A DNA stretch of 64,000 nt from an uncultured Clostridia bacterium (lineage in GTDB: Bacteria; Bacillota; Clostridia; TANB77; CAG-508), in contig CAKOVI010000009.1 of the NCBI GenBank assembly GCA_934121905.1, forward strand, positions 1 to 64,000, read 5' to 3'. Position 1 is the first letter of the stretch, and every line of letters starts with the position of its first letter. Shown one piece after another: positions 34,245 through 42,944 of the stretch. Under the pieces are notes generated by a model. That model did not search any database. It had not been told where the DNA came from and was given only the letters and a program-made list of their open reading frames with translations. The translations under genes and the position numbers were made by a program.

Positions 34245-34727
34245 CTATATTATTTTTACTGCAGTTCCTGTAAGTGTTACTATAATATGATTTGTTCCAC
34301 CAGTAGATGTTAAATTGCTTTGTATTCCTATAACCGCATTAGCTCCAATAGCTTCGGCATTTTCTTTTAGTTTATTAGTAGCATTCATAAGTGCTGAAGC
34401 ATATAATTGCTCTTGGCTTGCAAGCCCACCACCAAAAAAACCTCCAATTAAATATATATCAGTTCCAGCAACAATTCCTATATATTCGGTAATATTATGT
34501 CCCGCAATTTCATTGGTAGTAGTTAAAATCATATTTTCAGTGTTCTGTATAGATTTATATACATTAGCCCTCATGTTCTTTTTTACTTCTTTAAAGCCTT
34601 CTTTTATACCTTTTTCTTTTTTCTCCATACATTCAGCGCAATAACCGCCATTTGTTATATATTCTTCTGTTGATATTTTCTTATTGCATTGTGAACAATT
34701 TTCATCTAATATTTCGTTACTTGCCAT
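34245..34727 (-). CDS. YbjQ-family (UPF0145) protein with N-terminal zinc ribbon
   Basis: Residues 10-40 contain two CxxC pairs (CSQC and CAEC), a zinc-ribbon pattern. The C-terminal ~100 residues match the YbjQ/DUF74 fold: ILTTTNEIAGHNITEYIGIVAG, a glycine-rich loop, then EAIGANAVIGIQ and the terminal strand. Such proteins assemble as pentamers; the function is unknown, with a proposed metal role. 160 residues. It overlaps the upstream membrane gene by 11 bases, so the two are probably coupled. Confidence 0.85.
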   Translation of the reverse strand: MASNEILDENCSQCNKKISTEEYITNGGYCAECMEKKEKGIKEGFKEVKKNMRANVYKSIQNTENMILTTTNEIAGHNITEYIGIVAGTDIYLIGGFFGGGLASQEQLYASALMNATNKLKENAEAIGANAVIGIQSNLTSTGGTNHIIVTLTGTAVKII

Positions 34728-35274
34728 TATTATTTCCCCCTTTTACTAAATTATAATAATTATAAAAATATGGAATAATTGCTAGATAACCTATAGTAAT
34801 AATTATTTGAAATAATAAAATGTTACCAATAAAACCATATAAACAATACAAAATTAATATTATAGCAAACATCTTATTATTTATAACAGATTTTTTTCTT
34901 AACAATATTCCTCTAAAGTATAACAACAAAATTATGTTTAATATTATTGTTATTATATTAGGAATGACTTTAAAACTAACATAAGTATATTTATACCATA
35001 CTTTTATAAGAATATTGTACAATATTGATACACTAAAAAAGAATATTAAATTAAAGTTAGCAACTTTAACATTACCCTTTTTAAAATACATTCTCATTAC
35101 AATGATTATAAAATATATCACTAAACCGAAATAAGGCAAAATTAAAACTATTCTATTTAGAATATTTAAAGGTCTTAATGATATATAATTAATTATAAAT
35201 AATAAAATACTACCAATCATACCTAATATAGCTGTTTTCTTTGTATTACTAAAAAATCCTTTTAATGTTTCCAT
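34717..35274 (-). CDS. Six-helix membrane protein of unknown function
   Basis: 185 residues with about six hydrophobic helices separated by short basic loops, and a Lys/Asn tail. I do not recognise the family. It opens a two-gene unit with the zinc-ribbon YbjQ-like protein. No motif suggests a transported substrate. Confidence 0.65.
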   Translation of the reverse strand: METLKGFFSNTKKTAILGMIGSILLFIINYISLRPLNILNRIVLILPYFGLVIYFIIIVMRMYFKKGNVKVANFNLIFFFSVSILYNILIKVWYKYTYVSFKVIPNIITIILNIILLLYFRGILLRKKSVINNKMFAIILILYCLYGFIGNILLFQIIITIGYLAIIPYFYNYYNLVKGGNNNGK

Positions 35275-35357
35275 TTTATTTTACATCCCCCTTTTAAAAT
35301 CTAATATTTGGCATTATTATATATTATTTATGCATAAAATTCAAGTATATACTATAT

Positions 35358-35390
35358 AAGCCTACGCCTTCAAAGCGGTGGCATAGGCTT
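35358..35390. terminator. Hairpin after the cadherin-like gene
   Basis: Arms AAGCCTACGCC and GGCATAGGCTT pair with one mismatch, seven bases after the stop at 35397. The T-tract is weak on the minus strand. Confidence 0.55.
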
Positions 35391-35396
35391 AATTAA

Positions 35397-36743
35397 TTAA
35401 AAATGTTTTCCTTTTCTTTTTGTTTTACTACGTTGTAATTCCTCCTCATCTTTTTCTTCATTTTCATCAGTTTCATCATTATTTTTTATTGCCTTTGGTA
35501 ATTCTACATCTTCGTTGCTATCGCCTTCATCTTTATTCTCTAATCTCTTCTTTACAATTACAAAAGCAATAATGCAAACAACAATAAATGCAACTATTCC
35601 AAATATTATATATCTAACTTTTTGCGCCTTTTTTGCGGCATCATTCATTGTTTTGTTTATGTCTGTCATATCTAAATTTGTTTTATTAACAATAATTTGA
35701 TATGTTGAATTTTGTTTTGTTTCTTCATTATAAACTAAAACCGTTATTGTATTCTCTCCTTCAGCCAAATTTTCATTACCAACAATGTCAACACTTACAC
35801 TATGACTTGAGCCTTCTGTTTCTATGTCTAGACTCGAAACATCTCCATTTACATCTACCTTATATTCATATACATTTGGTGAAAATGCTGGGTTTAAAGT
35901 ATAACCTTTTATTGATAAATTTTTCAAATCTGAATTAGTTTCGCTTTGTGCTTCTTGTGTTTTTTCTGATGATGTTTCATTCGTTGTTGTATTTGAAGTG
36001 TTTTCTTCTGCTTGATTTGCTTCTTCTCTTGTAACATTTATTGTGTATGTTTTTTGTGTTCCATCTTCTGCAGTAACAACTACATTTAATGTATTTTTTC
36101 CAACTTTTAATTTTTGTGATTCATTTCCTTTTATTTTTGCTTTATTGTCTTGGGCTGTTGCATAAACTGTGACTTTTTCTACATCATTTGGTACGGTTAC
36201 ATCGTATGATGTTTTTGATGCTTTGAAGCCTTTGAAGTCATTTGGTTTTATTCCGAGGTTACTTAGATTGGCGTTGTTGGATTTAGTTGTCTCTGTAGTG
36301 TTTGTTTTATTGTCTTTATTATTATTCGTTGTATTATTAGTAGTTGTGTTATTATTTGTTGCATTATTACCTTTTTCTTTTACTGTTATAGTTAAGTTAT
36401 CTGAAACTTTTTTTGCTGATGTATCTTCACTTCCCGTTACATCTCCTTGTAGACTAACTTTATATGTTCCTACAGCACTTGCTTTGAATTTTTTCTTTTC
36501 TACTTTAGTTGTATTCTCAGCATCAGGTGTATTACCGGCATAATCTGCTGTAACCGCTCCAGATACATGTATATTCCATGCCGCACCATTTATTGTTATT
36601 GTAACTGTAACTTCATCCCCAACATTTACTGTTGTAGAACTTGCAGATATACTTGCAGAAGCTGCATTTACTTTTCCACTAAATATCATTATAAAAAATA
36701 GTATTAGCATACAAAATAGAGTTATTTTTTTATTTTTATTCAT
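35397..36743 (-). CDS. Secreted, membrane-anchored protein with two cadherin-like beta-sandwich domains
   Basis: Signal peptide (1-27). Residues 28-124 form a beta-rich domain that opens ASISASSTTVNVGDEVTVTI, resembling bacterial Ig-like or cohesin-type modules. A Thr/Asn linker (126-155) follows. Two cadherin-like beta-sandwich domains (about 157-240 and 270-355) each end in a YTINV or YQIIV strand. A membrane helix (378-396) and an acidic-then-basic cytoplasmic tail close the 448 residues. It follows the dockerin enzyme gene by 15 bases, so the two are expressed together. Whether the N-terminal domain binds the dockerin is inference. Confidence 0.82.
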   Translation of the reverse strand: MNKNKKITLFCMLILFFIMIFSGKVNAASASISASSTTVNVGDEVTVTITINGAAWNIHVSGAVTADYAGNTPDAENTTKVEKKKFKASAVGTYKVSLQGDVTGSEDTSAKKVSDNLTITVKEKGNNATNNNTTTNNTTNNNKDNKTNTTETTKSNNANLSNLGIKPNDFKGFKASKTSYDVTVPNDVEKVTVYATAQDNKAKIKGNESQKLKVGKNTLNVVVTAEDGTQKTYTINVTREEANQAEENTSNTTTNETSSEKTQEAQSETNSDLKNLSIKGYTLNPAFSPNVYEYKVDVNGDVSSLDIETEGSSHSVSVDIVGNENLAEGENTITVLVYNEETKQNSTYQIIVNKTNLDMTDINKTMNDAAKKAQKVRYIIFGIVAFIVVCIIAFVIVKKRLENKDEGDSNEDVELPKAIKNNDETDENEEKDEEELQRSKTKRKGKHF

Positions 36744-36758
36744 ATGTTTCTCCTTTTA

Positions 36759-38309
36759 TTACAAATTTATTTTTCCTAATAGAAATCTCTTAATGTTTAA
36801 TAAATCTGCTGAGTCTATGGAGCCATCATTGTTTGTATCAGCATTATTTTTTTGTTGTTCTGTCAATGTGATTTTATTTAGTAAATATTTTTGCAAATGT
36901 AATAAATCCGCTGAATCACGATTTCCATCTCCATTTACATCACCCTTTTTTACTTCTGTACCGTCATTTTGATTATTATTTCCACTATCACCAGAACCAC
37001 CACTATTTCCACTTCCACCAACAGAAATTAAATACTCCTTATAATTACTCTCATAATCATAAGTTGTTCTAGCAACATATCCAACAGTACCATCATTTTT
37101 CAAAATCTTATCCCAATAAGTATTACCAACCTTTGAAGTAGCAGATTGTAATCTAGTAGCTATCTCACCAAAATATAAAGCACCTTTTGTAGAATTGCCC
37201 TTTGGTTCATTTCTCATTCTTATACTTGGATTAGCATTCACCTTAACTAAATCCACATCAACCTGCTTTGGAGCACTTGTTGTTGAAGGTCTTGAAGATG
37301 TATTTGTTGGCATATTTTCATAAACAGGAATTATAAAAGTATAACCAAAATCAATAGCACCTATATTATTCAAGGTTTTCCTTAAAGTTGTTCCTTCACT
37401 TTGAGCTGCTAAAATATTTTGCATATATTGATGCCAATACATTTTCCCATCTGAATTGTCTACATCAAATTTTTGTAAATACATTGTATTTTGACCAACT
37501 GAAATATATTTACTTGAAATTATCTGGATACCGCCATCCAAAGCCTTTTCCATGCTAGTCCAACCATAACTTTCAGCCTTTGCCAAACCATTTAGTATTA
37601 CTTTTTCCTTATTGCCTCCAGATGCTCCTATGTTAAAAACATTATATATTCCAACATATTGACCATTATAACCTTGTCCGTTTGCTAAAACCGTTCCACT
37701 CTTTCCTTGTTCTTGTAAAATTCTTGCTGCTATATAATATGGATTTACATTATATTTCTTACTTGAATCCATTATTGCTGTTATATATGTATCATTATCT
37801 AAAAAACTACCTTCTAGCATTTTCTTTAATGTATCTTTAGAATATCCATTTGAATCATATGATAATTCTAAAAATTGGAATATATCTGATGAATTTAACG
37901 AAGCTCTTGGGTCCATCATGTACTTTAAAGCTGACGTTGATGCACATTTCCAACTTCCTGAATCATATACTGTATCTAAACAATATCCACAAACCCATTC
38001 TCCTCCATATGATGTTGTATCTGGTACTAAATTCTTTGGAGATTGTCCATGCCCTGTGTATTCATAAGTTATTGCTTCATTCCAGTCAATTCCAGTATAT
38101 AATATTTTAAAATTCCAATTTGGATGTTCTTTTTTTAAATTTTCTATTTTTTCTTTTATTTCTGGATATTTTGAAGTATTTATTGAATTAATATCACTGC
38201 TTGTTGTTTGATTTGTTGCATTTGTTTTATAACCAAATATGCCAAGTATAGTCATTAATATGATATTTATTATGATTAAAATTGCTATTATTTTTATATT
38301 TTTTTTCAT
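36759..38309 (-). CDS. Secreted glucosaminidase with SH3-like and dockerin domains
   Basis: Probable peptidoglycan hydrolase. An N-terminal membrane or signal helix (6-26) is followed by a region (48-180) common to LytD/LytG-like autolysins. The glucosaminidase domain has catalytic Glu200 in ARILQEQG and the Y-NVFNIGA loop. An SH3b-like domain occupies about 350-430, and a type I dockerin 454-516 with two calcium loops (DVNGDGNRDSADL and DTNNDGSIDSADL). Two Cys pairs appear near 107-122. Dockerins dock to cohesins, so the enzyme is likely tethered. It is the first gene of a two-gene unit. Confidence 0.9.
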   Translation of the reverse strand: MKKNIKIIAILIIINIILMTILGIFGYKTNATNQTTSSDINSINTSKYPEIKEKIENLKKEHPNWNFKILYTGIDWNEAITYEYTGHGQSPKNLVPDTTSYGGEWVCGYCLDTVYDSGSWKCASTSALKYMMDPRASLNSSDIFQFLELSYDSNGYSKDTLKKMLEGSFLDNDTYITAIMDSSKKYNVNPYYIAARILQEQGKSGTVLANGQGYNGQYVGIYNVFNIGASGGNKEKVILNGLAKAESYGWTSMEKALDGGIQIISSKYISVGQNTMYLQKFDVDNSDGKMYWHQYMQNILAAQSEGTTLRKTLNNIGAIDFGYTFIIPVYENMPTNTSSRPSTTSAPKQVDVDLVKVNANPSIRMRNEPKGNSTKGALYFGEIATRLQSATSKVGNTYWDKILKNDGTVGYVARTTYDYESNYKEYLISVGGSGNSGGSGDSGNNNQNDGTEVKKGDVNGDGNRDSADLLHLQKYLLNKITLTEQQKNNADTNNDGSIDSADLLNIKRFLLGKINL

Positions 38310-38380
38310 TTTTCGTACCTTCCTTTTAGCTTTTCGCTAATTTTTTTCTTTTATGTTATTTTTTTACATTTTTCGCTTAT

Positions 38381-38410
38381 AGTATATCATTTTTGGGTTT
38401 TATAAGTCAA
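38381..38410 (-). promoter_or_regulatory. Promoter of the dockerin-cadherin gene pair
   Basis: Minus-strand TTGACT (38405-38410), 18-bp spacer, extended -10 TGATATACT (38381-38386). Leader of about 65 nt. Confidence 0.7.
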
Positions 38411-38433
38411 TAAATTTTGGTATTTTTTGCTAC

Positions 38434-38487
38434 TTTTCTGATTGGGGACGGTTCTTTTTGCGAAAAGAACCGTCCCCAATCAGAAAA
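38434..38487. repeat. PAL palindrome 13 (type B)
   Basis: Arms 38434-38458 and 38463-38487 are a perfect 25-bp stem (outer end TTTTCTGATT, core GGGGACGGTTCTTTT) with a four-base loop. Confidence 0.95.
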
Positions 38488-38508
38488 ATAAACAATTCCA
38501 ACAAGAAA

Positions 38509-38535
38509 AAGCCCGTTTTTTTACCAAACGAGCTT
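38509..38535 (-). terminator. Terminator of the ABC transporter unit
   Basis: AAGCTCGTTT/AAACGGGCTT stem with one mismatch, followed by TTTTTC on the minus strand. It overlaps the last codons of the 89-residue gene. Confidence 0.75.
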
Positions 38536-38790
38536 CACCAAAATATTTTCCAAATCAAATTTCACTTTATTATCCTCTTTTTCATATCCGCAAACCATTG
38601 CAGTATTAATCCTAAAATTACAATTAGTTCCATTTATTTCTATAAATCCAATGTCCTTTTTATAATTCACATTAGCATCATTCAATTCAATCTTTCCCTC
38701 TATGGCCCTTTCAAATTCAAGTTTGATTTTAGTATTATTTTCATATTCTTTTAAAACTTTAGTTAATTCATTTTCATTAAATTTTGTCAT
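38521..38790 (-). CDS. Small soluble protein of unknown function
   Basis: 89 residues, mixed alpha/beta by pattern: a charged N-terminal helix, then strands around IGFIEINGTNCNFRINTAMVCGYE. Two Cys residues. I do not recognise it. Its placement after the ABC exporter genes, separated only by PAL copy 14, suggests it is the last gene of that unit. Its end contributes to the unit's terminator. Confidence 0.6.
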   Translation of the reverse strand: MTKFNENELTKVLKEYENNTKIKLEFERAIEGKIELNDANVNYKKDIGFIEINGTNCNFRINTAMVCGYEKEDNKVKFDLENILVKLVW

Positions 38791-39000
38791 AGTAATTCCT
38801 CTCTTTCTATTCCTATTATTTACTATTTGAAAATTTTATATTCATGATAACTTAATAAGCTCCTAACTTCTTATCTTGAATAAGTGTTAATCCATCACCT
38901 CGAATCGCGAATTTTTGAGTTTAGATTTTGAAAAAATTTTTTGAATTAATTTATAACATATTACCATATTTTGATTATAAAATCTAGCGAACAAAAAAAA
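38791..39000. other. A+T-rich spacer before the 89-residue gene
   Basis: About 210 bases between the 89-residue gene and PAL copy 14. They contain a ribosome binding site (AGAGAGGAATT) for that gene, but I found no clear RNA gene or reading frame. An AAAAAATTTTTT run near 38931-38942 is a simple palindrome. Confidence 0.5.
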
Positions 39001-39091
39001 TTCTGATTGGGGACAATTCTTTTCAGAAAATGTTCCAAAAAGACCCGGTTCCAATGGAACATTTTGCCAAAAGAACCGTCCCCAATCAGAA
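39001..39091. repeat. PAL palindrome 14 (type B with nested type A half)
   Basis: Outer arms 39001-39023 and 39069-39091 pair at 21 of 23 positions. The loop holds a type A half unit (AAAAAGACCCGGTTCC with TGTTCC/GGAACA ends). It ends four bases from the stop of the ABC permease gene. Confidence 0.92.
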
Positions 39092-39095
39092 AAAA

Positions 39096-40505
39096 TTACA
39101 CATTTTTAATATTTCTCTTATTAAATACAACAAAAGTTGGAATAATCATTATAACAAAATACACTAAGCAAATAATAATTGACACAGGTATACTCATTCC
39201 TTTTATCAATGGTAAATTTCCATAGAAAAATTGTGTAAAATCCCAATTTGGTGTAACAAAAAACTTAAGCCATTCCATATCATAATAATATGCAAATTGA
39301 TTAACAATACTAGAGGCCATATACCCTAATAAAGTTATTGTAATCGCAACAGCTGTGTTATTAAATAATGTACTTAATGCAAATGCTAATGTTCCTAGTA
39401 ATACATAAATTGGAAGTTTTCCTAATCCTGTACAGATTATACTTTTTAATATTCCTACTTCCATAATTTTGCCAGTCTTAAAGTTATATACAACATTAGG
39501 AATACTTAATGAGTCAAATCCTAATAAAATTCCCCCTATTATAAATTGCAATATTACTGTAACTACCATTATAAATAAAACTGTAATTAATACTGTTATA
39601 AATTTAGCAAATAAAATTTTCGTTCTACTATATGGTCTTACAAGTAGCGATTTTATTGTTCCTTTATTAAATTCATCACTTACTATTGCTCCTGCAATTA
39701 GTACAATTGTTATTATTATAAATAGTTCATATTTTGAAAATACATTTAACAAAAATTCTCTAGCATCTGTTGTATTGTAAATATCTTTGCTTTGTTCTAT
39801 TGCATATCTACTTTTTTCCGCATCTTCTTTGGCTAATTGATATGCTTTTTCTTCTTCATATGATTTGTTGTTTTTATTTGATAATTCATTTACTTCTAAT
39901 TGACTTTGTTGATATCTTGACAATGCTGCATTTTTATAGTCATCTCCATATTCAATTTCGTTTTTTAACCTCATTTCTAATACCTCTATTTGTATTAAGG
40001 TCGATTGGTCTTTTTCGTTTTCACTTAATCCTTCTTGAGATTTTTTTAGTTCATCTAATTCGTCTTGTACAAAACCTTTCCAGTCATTTGCTTTTAATCT
40101 TTCTGTAAATTTATTATATGTTTCTTTAGCTTCATTTAATGCTTCTTCATCTTTTATTTTATATGTATATGTATTTATTTCTGATAAATAGCTTGATGCT
40201 TTTTCTAGTATTAGCTTATATTGCCATGTTCCTTTATCATATTGCTTTAATAGTTCATATGTGTCAAGTTCTGTTTTATCATTAACATACATATCTAAAT
40301 CTTGTTGATTGTCTAAATTTAGACTACTTATTCTATCTTTTAAATTTTCAACATAGCTTTCATCGTAATATTCATAATCACTTGTATATACATATTTATA
40401 CATAACATTTGCAAGTACTATATATGCTAATACAACAATAAGTATTATGTAGAAACTTTTCTTTCTTACTATTTTGATTATTTCGTTTTTCACTAAATTA
40501 TTCAA
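39096..40505 (-). CDS. ABC-2 type transporter permease
   Basis: 469 residues. One N-terminal membrane helix (18-37) is followed by a large extracytoplasmic region of ~200 residues rich in coiled coil, then five or six helices from about residue 255. This is the ABC-2 permease pattern of export systems, often for peptides or antimicrobial resistance. The segment DEFNKGTIKSLLVRPYSRTKIL is typical. The start is TTG at 40505, eight bases after GGAGG, overlapping the ATPase gene by eight bases. Confidence 0.88.
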   Translation of the reverse strand: MNNLVKNEIIKIVRKKSFYIILIVVLAYIVLANVMYKYVYTSDYEYYDESYVENLKDRISSLNLDNQQDLDMYVNDKTELDTYELLKQYDKGTWQYKLILEKASSYLSEINTYTYKIKDEEALNEAKETYNKFTERLKANDWKGFVQDELDELKKSQEGLSENEKDQSTLIQIEVLEMRLKNEIEYGDDYKNAALSRYQQSQLEVNELSNKNNKSYEEEKAYQLAKEDAEKSRYAIEQSKDIYNTTDAREFLLNVFSKYELFIIITIVLIAGAIVSDEFNKGTIKSLLVRPYSRTKILFAKFITVLITVLFIMVVTVILQFIIGGILLGFDSLSIPNVVYNFKTGKIMEVGILKSIICTGLGKLPIYVLLGTLAFALSTLFNNTAVAITITLLGYMASSIVNQFAYYYDMEWLKFFVTPNWDFTQFFYGNLPLIKGMSIPVSIIICLVYFVIMIIPTFVVFNKRNIKNV

Positions 40506-41403
40506 TTACATTACCTCCTGTCTTTTTTAAGAATGCATCTTCTAGACTTAAAATTTCTTCATTTACCATATAAACCTTTTTATTTGCTTCTACTAATTTT
40601 TTTACAATTGGAGGTATTTCTTCTTTGCTTACATTTATTTTGAATTGTGTTTCACTTAGTTGTTTTATTGGTTTCTCCAGTATTTTTTCGATGTTATTTA
40701 TATTGTCGAGTTCTATTATATATGATTGTTCAACTTTTTTTACTTCGCTTATTGTATTTGTTTCTACAATTGTTCCGTTTTTTATGATTGTTACTTTATT
40801 GCAAAAACTTTCTAACTCTGATAAATTATGACTTGATATTACTATTGCCATTTTTTCTTTTTCTGCTAAATGTTTTATTAAATCTCTTAATTCTTTTATA
40901 CCTTCTGGGTCTAATCCATTTGTTGGTTCGTCTAAAATTAATATGTTTGGCTTATGTAATAAAGCTTGTGCTATTCCTAATCTTTGTCTCATTCCTAATG
41001 AATATTTTGATACTTTATCATTAATTCTTTGCTCTAATTTTACGAGTTTTACTACTTCGTCTATTCTGCTATTGTCTACATTTTTATATAAGTTTTTTAT
41101 TAATTTTAAATTTTGATATCCTGTTAAATACATATATAAATCTGGATTTTCTACTATTGTTCCTACTTTTGCTATTGCTTGCTCGAAGTTTTTTTCTATG
41201 TCATATCCATTGATTTCAACTTTTCCACTGTCTATACTTTGTAAGCCTAATATTAGTTTTATTGTTGTTGTTTTTCCTGCTCCATTTGGTCCTATAAAGC
41301 CTAGTATGTCCCCTTGTTCTACTTCTAGTGAGACATTGTTTAGTATTTGCTTTTTACCAAAATGTTTGCATATTTTTTCACATTTTAAAATTGTTTCACT
41401 CAT
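40498..41403 (-). CDS. ABC transporter ATP-binding protein
   Basis: Drives the neighbouring ABC-2 permease. Walker A is GPNGAGKTT near residue 38, the signature is YSLGMRQRLGIAQALL, and Walker B is LILDEPTNGLDPEG with the H-loop SSHNLSE. The 301 residues include a C-terminal extension, as in BcrA/NatA-like exporters. It is first in the operon, with its own promoter. Confidence 0.95.
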   Translation of the reverse strand: MSETILKCEKICKHFGKKQILNNVSLEVEQGDILGFIGPNGAGKTTTIKLILGLQSIDSGKVEINGYDIEKNFEQAIAKVGTIVENPDLYMYLTGYQNLKLIKNLYKNVDNSRIDEVVKLVKLEQRINDKVSKYSLGMRQRLGIAQALLHKPNILILDEPTNGLDPEGIKELRDLIKHLAEKEKMAIVISSHNLSELESFCNKVTIIKNGTIVETNTISEVKKVEQSYIIELDNINNIEKILEKPIKQLSETQFKINVSKEEIPPIVKKLVEANKKVYMVNEEILSLEDAFLKKTGGNVIE

Positions 41404-41429
41404 TTTTTTCCCCTTTCTTTTATGGTTTT

Positions 41430-41457
41430 AGTATACTATTTTTTGAGGAATTGTCAA
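41430..41457 (-). promoter_or_regulatory. Promoter of the ABC transporter unit
   Basis: Minus-strand TTGACA (41452-41457), 16-bp spacer, TATACT (41430-41435), giving a short leader of about 20 nt. Confidence 0.75.
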
Positions 41458-41514
41458 TGAAATTAATAAATTCTTTATTTTTAAATCATTCATAATTCTT
41501 ACTAAAAAAAGAAA

Positions 41515-41538
41515 AAATAGTAATATATATTACTATTT
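41515..41538 (-). terminator. Terminator of the glycolytic operon
   Basis: A perfect 24-bp palindrome AAATAGTAATAT/ATATTACTATTT, followed on the minus strand by TTTCTTTTTTT, 25 bases after the eno stop. Confidence 0.75.
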
Positions 41539-41562
41539 CTTCTTTTTTATTATACTATAAAA

Positions 41563-42870
41563 TTAAACATTTAAACCTTTTCTTCCAGCATAAATTGCAG
41601 AGCATCCTAAATCATTTTCAATATTTAATAATCTATTGTATTTAGCAACTCTATCAGTTCTACAAGGAGCACCAGTTTTGATTTGTCCTGCATTTGTAGC
41701 AACTGCAACATCAGCTAAAGTAGTATCTTCTGTTTCACCACTTCTGTGTGATACAACAGCTGTATAACCATTTTTCTTAGCAAGTTCAATTGCATCTAAT
41801 GTTTCTGTTAAAGTTCCTATTTGATTTAATTTAATTAATATACTGTTTGTTACTCCTAAATCTAAACCTTTTTGTAATCTCTTAATATTTGTAACAAATA
41901 GGTCATCACCAACTAATTGAACTTTGCTTCCTAATCTATCTGTTAATTTTTTCCATCCATCCCAATCTTCTTCTGCTAATCCATCTTCTACTGAGATTAT
42001 TGGATATCTATTGCATAGGTCTTCTATAAAGTCTATCATTTCATCACATGTTTTTGTAACACCTATTTTCCAGAAATGATAATCTCCTTCTTTTCCTATT
42101 TTCTTAGCTTCATCATACATTTCTGTTGCAGCACAGTCTAATGCTAAGCAGATATCAACTCCAGGTTTATATCCAGCTTTTTCAATTGCTTCCATTATTA
42201 TTGCTAATGCTTCATCTTCATCTTTAACGTTTGGTGCGAATCCACCTTCATCACCAACAGCTGTTGATAATCCTTTTTCTTTAAGAACTTTCTTTAAGTT
42301 ATGATATACTTCTGCGCCCATTCTCATACATTCTGTAAATGATTTTGCTCCAACTGGCATTATCATAAATTCTTGTACACTAAGCGTTGAATCAGCATGT
42401 TTTCCACCATTCATGATGTTCATCATTGGTGTTGGAAGTACTTTTGCATTTATTCCACCAATGTAGTTATATAATTCCATTCCTAAAGAACTAGCTGCTG
42501 CTCTTGCAACTGCAAGTGAAACTCCAAGTGTTGCATTTGCTCCTAATTTTCCTTTATTTTCTGTTCCGTCTAATTCTATTAATGTTCTATCTAATCCTAT
42601 TTGATCATAGGCATTCATTCCTATTATTTTATCTCTTATTATTGTATTTACGTTTTCTACTGCTTTTAATACACCTTTTCCTAAATATCTTGATTTGTCA
42701 CCATCACGTAATTCTACTGCTTCAAAGCTTCCTGTTGATGCTCCTGATGGAACTAAAGCTACTCCTTGGCTTCCGTCTTCTAGTACTACTTCAACTTGTA
42801 CTGTTGGGTTTCCTCTTGAGTCTAATACCTCTAGAGCTCTTACTTCGTCAATTTCCAAATATTCTTTCAT
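41563..42870 (-). CDS. eno: Enolase
   Basis: Converts 2-phosphoglycerate to phosphoenolpyruvate. Full length at 435 residues. It has the ARxxLDSRGNPT opening, SGASTGxFEAVELRDGD, the metal ligand segments (DCAATEMYD, SVEDGLAEEDWDGW, VGDDLFVTN) and SHRSGETEDT near the end. The start follows AAAGGAGG. It is the last gene of the glycolytic operon but also has its own promoter, so it can be expressed separately. Confidence 0.98.
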   Translation of the reverse strand: MKEYLEIDEVRALEVLDSRGNPTVQVEVVLEDGSQGVALVPSGASTGSFEAVELRDGDKSRYLGKGVLKAVENVNTIIRDKIIGMNAYDQIGLDRTLIELDGTENKGKLGANATLGVSLAVARAAASSLGMELYNYIGGINAKVLPTPMMNIMNGGKHADSTLSVQEFMIMPVGAKSFTECMRMGAEVYHNLKKVLKEKGLSTAVGDEGGFAPNVKDEDEALAIIMEAIEKAGYKPGVDICLALDCAATEMYDEAKKIGKEGDYHFWKIGVTKTCDEMIDFIEDLCNRYPIISVEDGLAEEDWDGWKKLTDRLGSKVQLVGDDLFVTNIKRLQKGLDLGVTNSILIKLNQIGTLTETLDAIELAKKNGYTAVVSHRSGETEDTTLADVAVATNAGQIKTGAPCRTDRVAKYNRLLNIENDLGCSAIYAGRKGLNV

Positions 42871-42891
42871 TTGAAATTCCTCCTTTAAATA

Positions 42892-42923
42892 TTTATATAA
42901 AATGCAGTTACTAGTTGCAACTA
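42892..42923 (-). promoter_or_regulatory. Internal promoter of eno with palindrome over the -35 box
   Basis: Minus-strand TTGCAA (42915-42920), 17-bp spacer, TATAAA (42892-42897). The -35 box is the centre of a perfect 12-bp palindrome TAGTTGCAACTA (42912-42923), which could be an operator. Confidence 0.6.
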
Positions 42924-42944
42924 CTATTTTTAACTTTATTAATT

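Noticed and set aside
38931..38942. AAAAAATTTTTT palindrome as a protein site
   Set aside because: It is low-complexity in A+T-rich DNA, with no promoter alignment or second copy.
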